From: Neobacillus jeddahensis
GTDB taxonomy: Bacteria > Bacillota > Bacilli > Bacillales > Cytobacillaceae
Length of the DNA: 40,823 nt
Assembly: GCF_000612625.1 (NCBI RefSeq)
Contig: NZ_CCAS010000038.1
Coordinates: 1 to 40,823, forward strand
Direction: 5' to 3'
The translations under genes were made by a program, and so were the position numbers. Positions 8,145 to 14,542 of the stretch are shown here, piece by piece. The notes beneath the pieces were generated by a model. It ran no database searches and had not been told where the DNA came from. It worked only from the letters and a program-made list of their open reading frames with translations. Each line of letters starts with the position of its first letter. Positions within the stretch are counted from its first letter, which is position 1.

Positions 8145-8186
8145 AACCGCTTTTCATTGTCAATACGAGTAGAAAGGGAGAGAACT

Positions 8187-9002
8187 ATGTCGAAAATAAG
8201 AAGAATGTCGAAGATTTTTGCAAAGGATGGGAAGTCGATTACGCTCGCGCTGGATGGATACTATTTTTCTAGTAAAACAGATGGGATAGATAAAACCATT
8301 CACCTCCTGCCCAAGTTAAAGGAATTAGGACTTGATGCCGTGATCGTTACCTATGGTATCGCTAAAATGCATGCAGAGTCTTTTGTTGACCTAGGATTAA
8401 TTGTTCGTGCTGACCTGTCAACAAGTGTCTTTGACGCGCGCATTCCAGCTACAACAGATCTTCTAACGGTGGAGGACGCGTTAAAACTTGGGGCAGATAG
8501 TGTGATAGCGATGACTTTTCCTGGAGCCGAGAATGAAGTTGCCTCACATAAGCTTAGTTGGGAGCTTGCGAAAGCCGCTGATCATTGGAATGTTCCCTTT
8601 ATGTGTGAAACGCTTCCTTATAGCTATCATGTGACAAGTCCGGAGTCTAATCAAATCGACGCGATTGCCGCAGCAGCCCGGGTTGGAACGGAGCTTGGTG
8701 CGGATATCATTAAGACAAGACTTACTGGAGAACCTGGTGATGTGAGAATCATTGATGCGGCCAAACGCCCTGTCCTTGTCCTAGGAGGTCCGAAGACAGA
8801 ACGAATCCGTGACTATTTTCAATATGTGAAGCATTGCATGGATATGGGCGCCAAAGGTGTAGCAGTTGGACGTAATATTACACTCGACGACAATCCGTTA
8901 GGTGTTGTGGCGGGCTTAAATACCATTATTCATCAAAACGGGACAGTGGAGGAGGCGACAGTTGTCTATCAAAACGTCGGGTTAGCAGAACCGGTGAGCT
9001 AA
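8187..9002 (+). CDS. DhnA/FbaB-type class I aldolase (LsrF-related family)
   Basis: The product has 271 residues from the ATG at 8187, preceded by AAGGGAG. The archaeal-type class I fructose-bisphosphate aldolase/LsrF fold is recognised by ALDGYYF near residue 21 (cf. AMDHG), Schiff-base lysine K176 in GADIIKT, the phosphate-binding GGPK (200-203), and GAKGVAVGRNI (221-231). Family enzymes use DHAP as donor, or, like LsrF, act on a phosphorylated dione. In this cluster two reactions are attractive: joining erythrose 4-phosphate and DHAP to sedoheptulose 1,7-bisphosphate (a GlpX substrate), or retro-aldol cleavage of a ketose phosphate. Both are inference. Confidence 0.82.
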   Translation: MSKIRRMSKIFAKDGKSITLALDGYYFSSKTDGIDKTIHLLPKLKELGLDAVIVTYGIAKMHAESFVDLGLIVRADLSTSVFDARIPATTDLLTVEDALKLGADSVIAMTFPGAENEVASHKLSWELAKAADHWNVPFMCETLPYSYHVTSPESNQIDAIAAAARVGTELGADIIKTRLTGEPGDVRIIDAAKRPVLVLGGPKTERIRDYFQYVKHCMDMGAKGVAVGRNITLDDNPLGVVAGLNTIIHQNGTVEEATVVYQNVGLAEPVS

Positions 9003-9056
9003 AAGGGAAGAAGTTTAGGTTCCATTTGAAAAATTAGTTAAAGGAGAATTGTCAGG

Positions 9057-9956
9057 ATGAGTACACAATTTGTTCCATCACTTCTCGTACCAGAAGTCTA
9101 TTTTTCTGTTAAAAATGAAACGGGGTTTACAGTAAATTTGATTGAAAAGATGGCAGCAGAAGGGTTTTACCGTTCGTTTGAAATTGGTGATGTCGACGAC
9201 CAACAGGAGCGAAGAAAAATCTTAGCATTAAAAGAAAGCTATGATTTTCAGCTTACGCAGTGGTTCACTTTTCTCATTGACAAAAACAATCTCGATGTTT
9301 CTTCTATTGATAGAAAGCTACGCGTGGAATCGGTGCGACAGATCAAAGATGCGATCCATCTAGCAGCAGAGTGTGGAGCGACCAATATTGCCTTTGTTCC
9401 TGGGCAAGACCCTGGGGAGGATCGTCGCCAAGAGGCAATCGAGGGATTTTATGAAAGTCTTTGTGAAATCTGTGCTGAAGCCACCACCTATCAAATGAAT
9501 GTTCTGGTTGAACATCTTGATCGATATGCCCATAAGAAAAGGTTGATTGGACCAATCAAGGAAACGGTCCCTTTGCTTTCCGATGTGGCTGAAACATATC
9601 AAAATATTGGTCTTGCCTTTGATACGGCCCATGCCGCCCTGAATGGGGAGGACGTTTGTCAAGCTATGGAAATGGCGAAAGCACAGATTCACCAAATTCA
9701 TTTTTCAAATGCTGTTTTGGATCAAACTAGTGCCCTATATGGGGATAATCATATGCCGATTGGGAAACCAGGCTTCTTAACGGTCGAGAAAATCAGTGAT
9801 ATTTTACGAAAAGCGGATGAACTTAGTCTCCAAGCTGAGAATGGTTTGCGCGTTGCTGTAGAAGTGAGGGGCAAGGATCAAGAAGCTGTCCACGCCAATG
9901 AAAAAACGACTCGGGCTATTTTAGAGCAGGCATTGAATTTAGTGGCTAGTCGTTAG
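9057..9956 (+). CDS. Second xylose-isomerase-like TIM-barrel protein (paralogue of 2854-3753)
   Basis: The 299 residues collinear with the protein at 2854-3753 give about 156 identities by hand alignment without any gap. The putative metal and acid/base set is retained: E152 (VEHLDR), D189 and H192 (FDTAH), H215 (IHFSN), H232 (GDNHMPIG), E269 (VEVRGKD). The main differences lie in surface regions and at residues 153-154 and 231, next to the active site, which could change specificity. TAAAGGAG precedes the ATG. It sits between the aldolase and the TpiA paralogue. Probably an epimerase/isomerase of a related but distinct substrate. Confidence 0.78.
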   Translation: MSTQFVPSLLVPEVYFSVKNETGFTVNLIEKMAAEGFYRSFEIGDVDDQQERRKILALKESYDFQLTQWFTFLIDKNNLDVSSIDRKLRVESVRQIKDAIHLAAECGATNIAFVPGQDPGEDRRQEAIEGFYESLCEICAEATTYQMNVLVEHLDRYAHKKRLIGPIKETVPLLSDVAETYQNIGLAFDTAHAALNGEDVCQAMEMAKAQIHQIHFSNAVLDQTSALYGDNHMPIGKPGFLTVEKISDILRKADELSLQAENGLRVAVEVRGKDQEAVHANEKTTRAILEQALNLVASR

Positions 9957-9996
9957 TGAATGCGAGTTTGCAAGAATCGAGGAGGATGTTTTCATC

Positions 9997-10788
9997 ATGA
10001 AGAAGCTTTGGATCGGTACGAATTGGAAGATGACGAAGACGATTGCCGAAGGGATTGCCTTTACAACTAGACTTAAGCAGATTTCTGAAACGCTCCCATC
10101 CGCTATTCAATTATTTATTATTCCGTCTCACACTGCTCTTGTGCCCATCAAGGAGTTTACGTCTGATTCCTCCATTTATTTAGGGGCGCAGAACATGCAT
10201 TGGGAGGATGGCGGCGCCTACACAGGTGAGATTTCCCCAAGAATGCTAGCGGAAATGGGCCTTGATTTGATTGAACTAGGTCATTCGGAGCGAAGGCAAT
10301 ATTTTAATGAAACGGATGAAGCTATTAATAAGAAGGTCCATGCTGCCTTAGCCTATGCACTGAAGCCACTTATTTGCATTGGAGAAAATGCAGATCATAA
10401 GCATTATCACATTTCTAAAGAGACACTGGCTTCACAGCTGAAAATAAGCCTGCACGGGGTATCGAAGCAGCAAGCTAAAAATGTACTGATTGCCTATGAA
10501 CCTGTTTGGGCCATTGGGGAACAAGGGGTCCCGGCTGATGCTGCTTATGTTGCAGAAATTCATGATTTTCTACGCCAGACTTTAATAGGTCTGTTTGAAG
10601 AGGTGGGGCTGGAGATTCCTATCTTGTATGGTGGAAGTGTGAATCATGATAATTTTCTTGAATATAGCAAACTAGAAAATGTAGATGGGTTATTTATCGG
10701 CAGGGCTGCGTGGGACATTGAGCAATTCAAAGAAATCCTTACACAACTAGGAGCGCAAGCAGCTCAGAAAAAGAGCTATATCGGATGA
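9997..10788 (+). CDS. Triosephosphate-isomerase paralogue, probable L-erythrulose-1-phosphate isomerase
   Basis: This 263-residue TIM has the catalytic trio intact: N9/K11 in GTNWKM, H96 in ELGHSERR, and E168 in AYEPVWAIG. The start GTNWKM (housekeeping enzymes mostly read GNWKM) and the short flexible loop EQGVPAD differ from canonical TpiA. The gene lies in a catabolic operon, not in the gap-pgk-tpi-pgm-eno cluster. EryH and LerI, TpiA paralogues of Brucella and mycobacteria, isomerise L-erythrulose 1-phosphate to D-erythrulose 4-phosphate. The adjacent DhaKL and RpiB homologues make that the best prediction. CGAGGAGG gives a strong ribosome site. It is the last gene before a strong terminator. 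Confidence 0.88.
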   Translation: MKKLWIGTNWKMTKTIAEGIAFTTRLKQISETLPSAIQLFIIPSHTALVPIKEFTSDSSIYLGAQNMHWEDGGAYTGEISPRMLAEMGLDLIELGHSERRQYFNETDEAINKKVHAALAYALKPLICIGENADHKHYHISKETLASQLKISLHGVSKQQAKNVLIAYEPVWAIGEQGVPADAAYVAEIHDFLRQTLIGLFEEVGLEIPILYGGSVNHDNFLEYSKLENVDGLFIGRAAWDIEQFKEILTQLGAQAAQKKSYIG

Positions 10789-10792
10789 CCAA

Positions 10793-10847
10793 TCCCCACT
10801 TTAGAAGTCAGACCAGAATGGGTCTGCCTTGCTAAAGAGGGGTTTTT
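10793..10847 (+). terminator. Strong compound terminator ending the catabolic operon
   Basis: CCCC-ACTTTAG pairs with CTAAAG-AGGGG, enclosing a second stem CAGACC/GGGTCTG, followed by TTTTT. It begins five bases after the stop of the TpiA-like gene. Confidence 0.85.
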
Positions 10848-10940
10848 ATGTGGAAAGGAACAGAAACAGTCCGTCTAGTCTGGAAGATGAGAGGGAAGAG
10901 GATTTTTAACATAGATAAGGTTTCTTTGCGTAAATAAAAC

Positions 10941-10960
10941 CAAACAAAACAAAGTGAAAG
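10941..10960 (+). promoter_or_regulatory. Operator motif upstream of the DeoR-family gene
   Basis: CAAACAAAACAAAGTGAAAG matches the motif TAAACGAAAATAAATGAAAG at 15 of 20 positions, including the whole TGAAAG end. No convincing inverted partner was found. A possible -10, TATAAT (11033-11038), follows without a clear -35. The site suggests autoregulation. Confidence 0.5.
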
Positions 10961-11105
10961 TATATTTGAGATAAAAGGAATAAAATTTTAGCAGTTTCTG
11001 TCTTAAAACAGGACTTTTTTGCTGTTTACCTATATAATATGAGTACCAATATTATTTTAGGAGAATGTTTAGTAAATTATTGAAAAGAAATGAAAGGGTG
11101 AAACT

Positions 11106-11882
11106 ATGTTTGCTGATCAACGCAGAAATCTAATTATCGAAATATTGACAGAAAAAGGAACAGTAACCGTAAATGATTTGTCCAGTTCACTTAGTATTTC
11201 TGCAGCTACGATACGATCGGATTTAAATCAAATGGAGAAACAAGGCTTGCTGATTCGTACCCATGGGGGAGCGATGTTAAAGGCGGAGGAGACAGATCCT
11301 TCCTTTGATAAAGCCTATGAAAATCGTGAAAAAAAATTCCGTGCTGAAAAGCAACGGATTGGGTATAGTGCCTTAAAATATATTCATGAAGGGCAATGTA
11401 TTCTTTTAGATGCGAGCACGACCTGTTTTGAACTTGCGAAATATTTACGAGATACGAAAATGAAGTTGACGGTCGTGACAAGTGGTATCGCGACGGCTGC
11501 GATGCTGAAAGAAAATCCCTATTTAACGGTTATTATTGTGGGGGGGATTGTCCGAAACTCGTCCAATTCTGTTGAAGGCCTTCTAGGGGAAGAGCTGTTA
11601 CGAAAAATTAATATCGATCTTCTGTTTACATCAGCCTATGCTTTTAATATCCGCGATGGGCTGTCTGATTTTAGTTTGTATGAGGTGGAATTAAAGCGAG
11701 TTATGGTTTCGGTTGCCAACAAAGTGATTACTTTACTCGATCATAGTAAATTGAATAAGAGTTCTAGTGCCACCTTTGCCCGTCCAATTGATATCGACTT
11801 GTTTATCACGGATGAGGATGTCTCCGAAGAAGTCCGTGAGTGTTTTGCTGCCAACCAAATCGCTTTAGAAATTGCGAAATAG
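11106..11882 (+). CDS. DeoR-family transcriptional regulator of the sugar cluster
   Basis: The product has 258 residues. Residues 1-57 form the DeoR winged helix-turn-helix (RRNLIIEILTEKGTVTVNDL, then SISAATIRSDLNQMEKQGLL, RTHGGA). The C-terminal sugar-phosphate-sensing DeoRC domain shows DASTTCFELAKYL and VVTSGIATAA, and a VGGIVR segment. DeoR proteins normally repress nearby sugar operons until a phosphorylated intermediate binds. It is transcribed alone after a terminator at the end of the island, and a copy of the shared 20-bp motif lies upstream. An erythrulose- or erythrose-phosphate is the logical inducer, by inference. Confidence 0.88.
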   Translation: MFADQRRNLIIEILTEKGTVTVNDLSSSLSISAATIRSDLNQMEKQGLLIRTHGGAMLKAEETDPSFDKAYENREKKFRAEKQRIGYSALKYIHEGQCILLDASTTCFELAKYLRDTKMKLTVVTSGIATAAMLKENPYLTVIIVGGIVRNSSNSVEGLLGEELLRKINIDLLFTSAYAFNIRDGLSDFSLYEVELKRVMVSVANKVITLLDHSKLNKSSSATFARPIDIDLFITDEDVSEEVRECFAANQIALEIAK

Positions 11883-11896
11883 TCTGGTTAGAAGTG

Positions 11897-11960
11897 AGCT
11901 ACGGGTGGACGGTTTCCGCGGGCGGGGCCGAGCCGCTTTTCCCGCAAGCATTTGGAGCAG
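11897..11960. repeat. Internally deleted copy of the GC-rich repeat
   Basis: GGGTGGACGGTTTCCGCGGG and GGCCGAGCCGCTTTTCCCGC match, in reverse complement, the copy at 24303-24429. About 40 internal bases are missing, and the junction falls at a short GCCGCTT/CCCGCTT direct repeat. The ends are degraded. Confidence 0.7.
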
Positions 11961-11969
11961 AAATCTGAT

Positions 11970-11993
11970 GCCACCTTATATGGTGGCTTTTTC
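11970..11993 (+). terminator. Terminator after the DeoR-family gene
   Basis: GCCACC (11970-11975) pairs with GGTGGC (11982-11987) around TTATAT, followed by TTTTTC. Confidence 0.75.
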
Positions 11994-12056
11994 TATGTTG
12001 GAGAAATGAAAATTTTCCATCGTGTGATGTCTAACTCCTTGTGAGTGGGGCGCTTA

Positions 12057-12599
12057 TCATGAATAAAGTGCCACGCCCACTAATCCAGACAGCAAAATGA
12101 CATAGAGTGGATGCCAACGGAGCTTTAATAGGGCAAATAAGGATAAGCCAAAGATAAGTAGTAAGGTTACAGAATGATAGGAGACCTTTAACGTTACTAA
12201 CTGATTGGATTTAGCAAAGCTGATGGCCGCATAGATGATTAAACTAGCGACAATCGGTTTTAATCCGTAAAACATCGATTGGACAATCGGATGATGGTGC
12301 ACCTTGATGAAAAATGTAGCCACCACGATGACCAATATAATCGAAGGAAGTAATATGCCAATGGCCGCGATGATGGCCCCGATGAAACCGTCTACCGAGT
12401 AACCGATGAGAATGGCACTATTGGTTGCAATCGGACCAGGCGACATTCCCGCAATGGCAATCACATTTGTAAATTTTTCAGCCGTCATCCAGCCGTATTT
12501 TGTGACGGCTGATTCAATAAGAGGAATCATTGCATACCCACCGCCAAAAGCAACAAATCCCATTAAAAAGAATGTTTTAAATAATTGCCACAGTACCAT
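12057..12599 (-). CDS. chrA: Chromate transporter family protein, second half-size subunit
   Basis: The protein has 180 residues from the ATG at 12599, which has AAGGGG upstream; in-frame codons further upstream run into a repeat and are not favoured. This is a short-chain CHR domain with about six membrane segments and the family motif FGGGYAMIPLIE near residue 20, followed by GMSPGPIATNS. Short-chain ChrA proteins work as pairs of opposite topology to export chromate. The partner is the upstream gene 12663-13286, 63 bases away. The spacer contains a dispersed-repeat fragment, which may separate their expression. Confidence 0.85.
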   Translation of the reverse strand: MVLWQLFKTFFLMGFVAFGGGYAMIPLIESAVTKYGWMTAEKFTNVIAIAGMSPGPIATNSAILIGYSVDGFIGAIIAAIGILLPSIILVIVVATFFIKVHHHPIVQSMFYGLKPIVASLIIYAAISFAKSNQLVTLKVSYHSVTLLLIFGLSLFALLKLRWHPLYVILLSGLVGVALYS

Positions 12600-12623
12600 A
12601 AAATAGTCCCCTTTTTCTATTTG

Positions 12624-12664
12624 TCTAGCTCCAGCGCCCCTGGACAAGGAGCTCCCGCTTTTCT
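12624..12664. repeat. Short fragment of the TCCAGCTCC-type dispersed repeat
   Basis: TTGTCTAGCTCCAGCGCC and CCCGCTTTTCTA resemble the outer ends of the element at 1-165 with the middle missing. It lies between the two chromate-transporter genes and touches the stop codon of the upstream one. Confidence 0.55.
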
Positions 12665-13286
12665 ATATTCCAGCACCCATGAAATAGCCGGGATCTTTAG
12701 TGGGATCATCTTCCTCATCATGTTTTAATTTGATGGTATAACCCAATTTGATTTTAATCATCGTGGTTACGATCCCTGTTACAGCCCCAAGAATAATGGC
12801 CAAAATTGGATGAATGAAAAATAACAACGGAATCCCTATAAGCATGATACAGAAGGTGACCTTATCGATGATGGCCGTCCGAGCTGTTTTGATGGCGGCA
12901 TAAACGATGATGGCGACAATCGATGCTCTTATCGATACAAACGCTGCTTCTAATTTTGGATGATCATGAATGAAGAAATAGCAAAATCCTAATGTGAGTA
13001 CGATTAAAAATGTAGGAAGGGAAACACCTAACATGGCAGCAAGCGCCCCGCGTACCCCGCCGATTCGCTGTCCGATAAAAGTGGCTGAATTTAGGGCCAC
13101 CGCACCTGGTACCGTTTGTGATAGGGCAAACACTTCGGTCACATCCTCATTATTTAACCATTTTCGTTTATCGACTATTTCCTTCTCGATTAAAGGAATC
13201 ATCGCATATCCCCCACCAAAGGTGACGGGGCTAATTTTAAAAAAGGTCCAAAATATTTGCCACAATAATTTCCACTGGTCCTTCAT
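12663..13286 (-). CDS. chrA: Chromate transporter family protein, first half-size subunit
   Basis: This 207-residue short-chain CHR-domain membrane protein carries TFGGGYAMIPLIEKE near residue 22 and SQTVPGAVALNSATFIG, the conserved family positions, with about six hydrophobic helices. The tail is charged (KHDEEDDPTKD). It forms the gene pair with 12057-12599 and is transcribed first. Function by family: chromate efflux, or exchange with sulfate. Substrate is not certain, because many CHR proteins are untested. Confidence 0.85.
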   Translation of the reverse strand: MKDQWKLLWQIFWTFFKISPVTFGGGYAMIPLIEKEIVDKRKWLNNEDVTEVFALSQTVPGAVALNSATFIGQRIGGVRGALAAMLGVSLPTFLIVLTLGFCYFFIHDHPKLEAAFVSIRASIVAIIVYAAIKTARTAIIDKVTFCIMLIGIPLLFFIHPILAIILGAVTGIVTTMIKIKLGYTIKLKHDEEDDPTKDPGYFMGAGI

Positions 13287-13568
13287 CGCGATCCCTCTTT
13301 CTTTTTCGATTGTTTATGAAAAACTTTCATTTTAGCTAATTTATTTATGGACATACCATCTATAACCTTACCAAAAGTTACGAGACGGGTAAATCGTTAA
13401 TAGATGACAATTGGCCCTTATTAGTGAAAAAGTCTGATATCCAATCCATAAGTACTTGAAGGTTAAGGGCGATATAAGATGAAAACAGGCGAGTGCATGC
13501 AAAACTAGTTTGGGTATTTAGGCACAGAATGAAAATTCCGAATATAGTAAAAAAAGTGCGGAAAATTA
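13287..13568. other. Intergenic stretch between the chromate genes and the riboswitch
   Basis: I see no gene, repeat or convincing hairpin in these roughly 280 bases. It must hold the leftward promoter of the chromate operon, which I could not identify with confidence. Confidence 0.5.
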
Positions 13569-13597
13569 TTTACACTACACAAACAATGATATATTAT
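13569..13597 (+). promoter_or_regulatory. Sigma-A promoter of the riboswitch transcript
   Basis: TTTACA (13569-13574) and TATTAT (13592-13597) are separated by 17 bases and lie just upstream of the aptamer. Confidence 0.5.
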
Positions 13598-13627
13598 TAA
13601 AGTAATAAAATATCATTTTATCTTAAC

Positions 13628-13712
13628 GATAAAGGCAAACCTATTGAAAGATCGGGACGCAAAGCCACGGGCCTAAAGCAATTTGCTATGGTAGCCGGGT
13701 TACCGAAAAAGA
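13628..13712 (+). ncRNA. Cyclic di-GMP-I (GEMM-I) riboswitch aptamer
   Basis: The conserved GEMM-I blocks appear in order: AAAGGCAAACC, GAAAG, CGGGACGCAAAGCCACGGGC, then ATGGTAGCCGGGTTACCG. The GCAAAGCCACGGG core and the tetraloop-receptor arrangement are diagnostic of the c-di-GMP class I aptamer. A terminator follows directly (13726-13757), so control is probably transcriptional. The first downstream open frame is a 28-residue peptide, followed by the DUF5317-like and HD-GYP genes. The riboswitch thus ties expression of this block to the second messenger that HD-GYP and PilZ proteins handle. Confidence 0.93.
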
Positions 13713-13725
13713 CGGAATACATTTC

Positions 13726-13757
13726 AAATCCGCCCTTTTTCAAGGCGGATTTTTTTA
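13726..13757 (+). terminator. Riboswitch expression-platform terminator
   Basis: AAATCCGCC (13726-13734) pairs with GGCGGATTT (13744-13752), followed by seven T. Its position immediately after the aptamer makes it the likely regulated terminator. Confidence 0.85.
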
Positions 13758-13833
13758 TAGCTAATGTGGGTATTTAGACCTGTTTTCGGTGCGATTTGCT
13801 TGTGTAAAGGAAATTGAGAGGAGGTGAACTCAT

Positions 13834-13920
13834 CATGAAAGATCGCGTAAAGTATGTATTAACAATTGGCGCTGTTGTTGCCGCAGCATTAGGACCAGTC
13901 ATCAGTAAGCCTTGGTGGTA
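13834..13920 (+). CDS. 28-residue hydrophobic peptide downstream of the c-di-GMP riboswitch
   Basis: The frame ATG AAA GAT CGC ... TGG TGG TAA encodes MKDRVKYVLT, IGAVVAAALG, PVISKPWW. GAGAGGAGGTGA gives an excellent ribosome site 9 bases upstream. The peptide has a basic N terminus, a short hydrophobic segment and a C-terminal Pro-Trp-Trp, like a small membrane-associated peptide. It is the first frame after the riboswitch terminator, and a terminator-like hairpin follows its stop. I do not recognise a family and claim no function. Confidence 0.65.
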
Positions 13921-13931
13921 AGCACTTAAAG

Positions 13932-13985
13932 AGACTTGGACGATTCATAGGATTTCTGCCTAGAAGAACTCCAAGTCTGCTTTTC
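13932..13985 (+). terminator. Hairpin after the 28-residue peptide
   Basis: AGACTTGGA (13932-13940) pairs with TCCAAGTCT (13970-13978), followed by GCTTTTCT. It probably ends or attenuates the riboswitch transcript before the next gene. Confidence 0.65.
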
Positions 13986-14012
13986 TATCTTGACATTAGG
14001 AGGTCATTGAAA

Positions 14013-14537
14013 TTGAAATATTTTCTTTTACTAGCGATTGTCATCACACTTTTACAAAAAAGAAATCCACTTACCTTTATTAAAAATATTGAATTTCAAT
14101 GGCCTCTTCTCCTGATTGTTAGCTTTGGAATACAAATTTCGCTTGTATTCATTACCATCGAGACAAAAACAAAGCTAGAACTGATCTTAGTATTAACCAT
14201 AGTGGGAGTGATTGTCGGACTGTGGAAAAATAGAAAGGTAGCCGGTGTAAAATGGATGGTGATGGGCGCCATCTTGAATTTAGCAGCATTACTGATGAAC
14301 GGTGGGTCAATGCCTGTTTCTGAAGAAGCACTCCTCCAAACAGGACAAGTAGAACTGGCATCATTCGTGACAGATTCGCGCCATCACTTGATGGAAGATA
14401 AATCATTGTTCTATTGGGTCTTAGGGGACTGGATCCCCGCTGCAGATTATGTATTAAGCCCAGGTGATGTGCTCGTTGGGATTGGAATTATGCTATTAAT
14501 CATACTAAATTCATCAAAAATGAATACTTCAAGGTGA
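14013..14537 (+). CDS. DUF5317-like membrane protein
   Basis: The protein has 174 residues from the TTG at 14013. AGGAGG (13998-14003) lies 9 bases away, whereas the TTG at 14007 is only 3 bases from it. About five hydrophobic segments are visible, and the central NGGSMPVSEEAL is a recognisable feature of the DUF5317 family as I recall it. The stop overlaps the region just before the HD-GYP gene, so the two are probably co-translated. Function unknown. The pairing with a membrane HD-GYP protein suggests a shared sensory or signalling role. Confidence 0.65.
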   Translation: MKYFLLLAIVITLLQKRNPLTFIKNIEFQWPLLLIVSFGIQISLVFITIETKTKLELILVLTIVGVIVGLWKNRKVAGVKWMVMGAILNLAALLMNGGSMPVSEEALLQTGQVELASFVTDSRHHLMEDKSLFYWVLGDWIPAADYVLSPGDVLVGIGIMLLIILNSSKMNTSR

Positions 14538-14542
14538 GCGCT

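Noticed and set aside
9997..10788. Housekeeping triosephosphate isomerase
   Set aside because: No glycolytic neighbours are present, the start motif and loop 6 differ from canonical TpiA, and the gene sits in a DeoR-type sugar operon.
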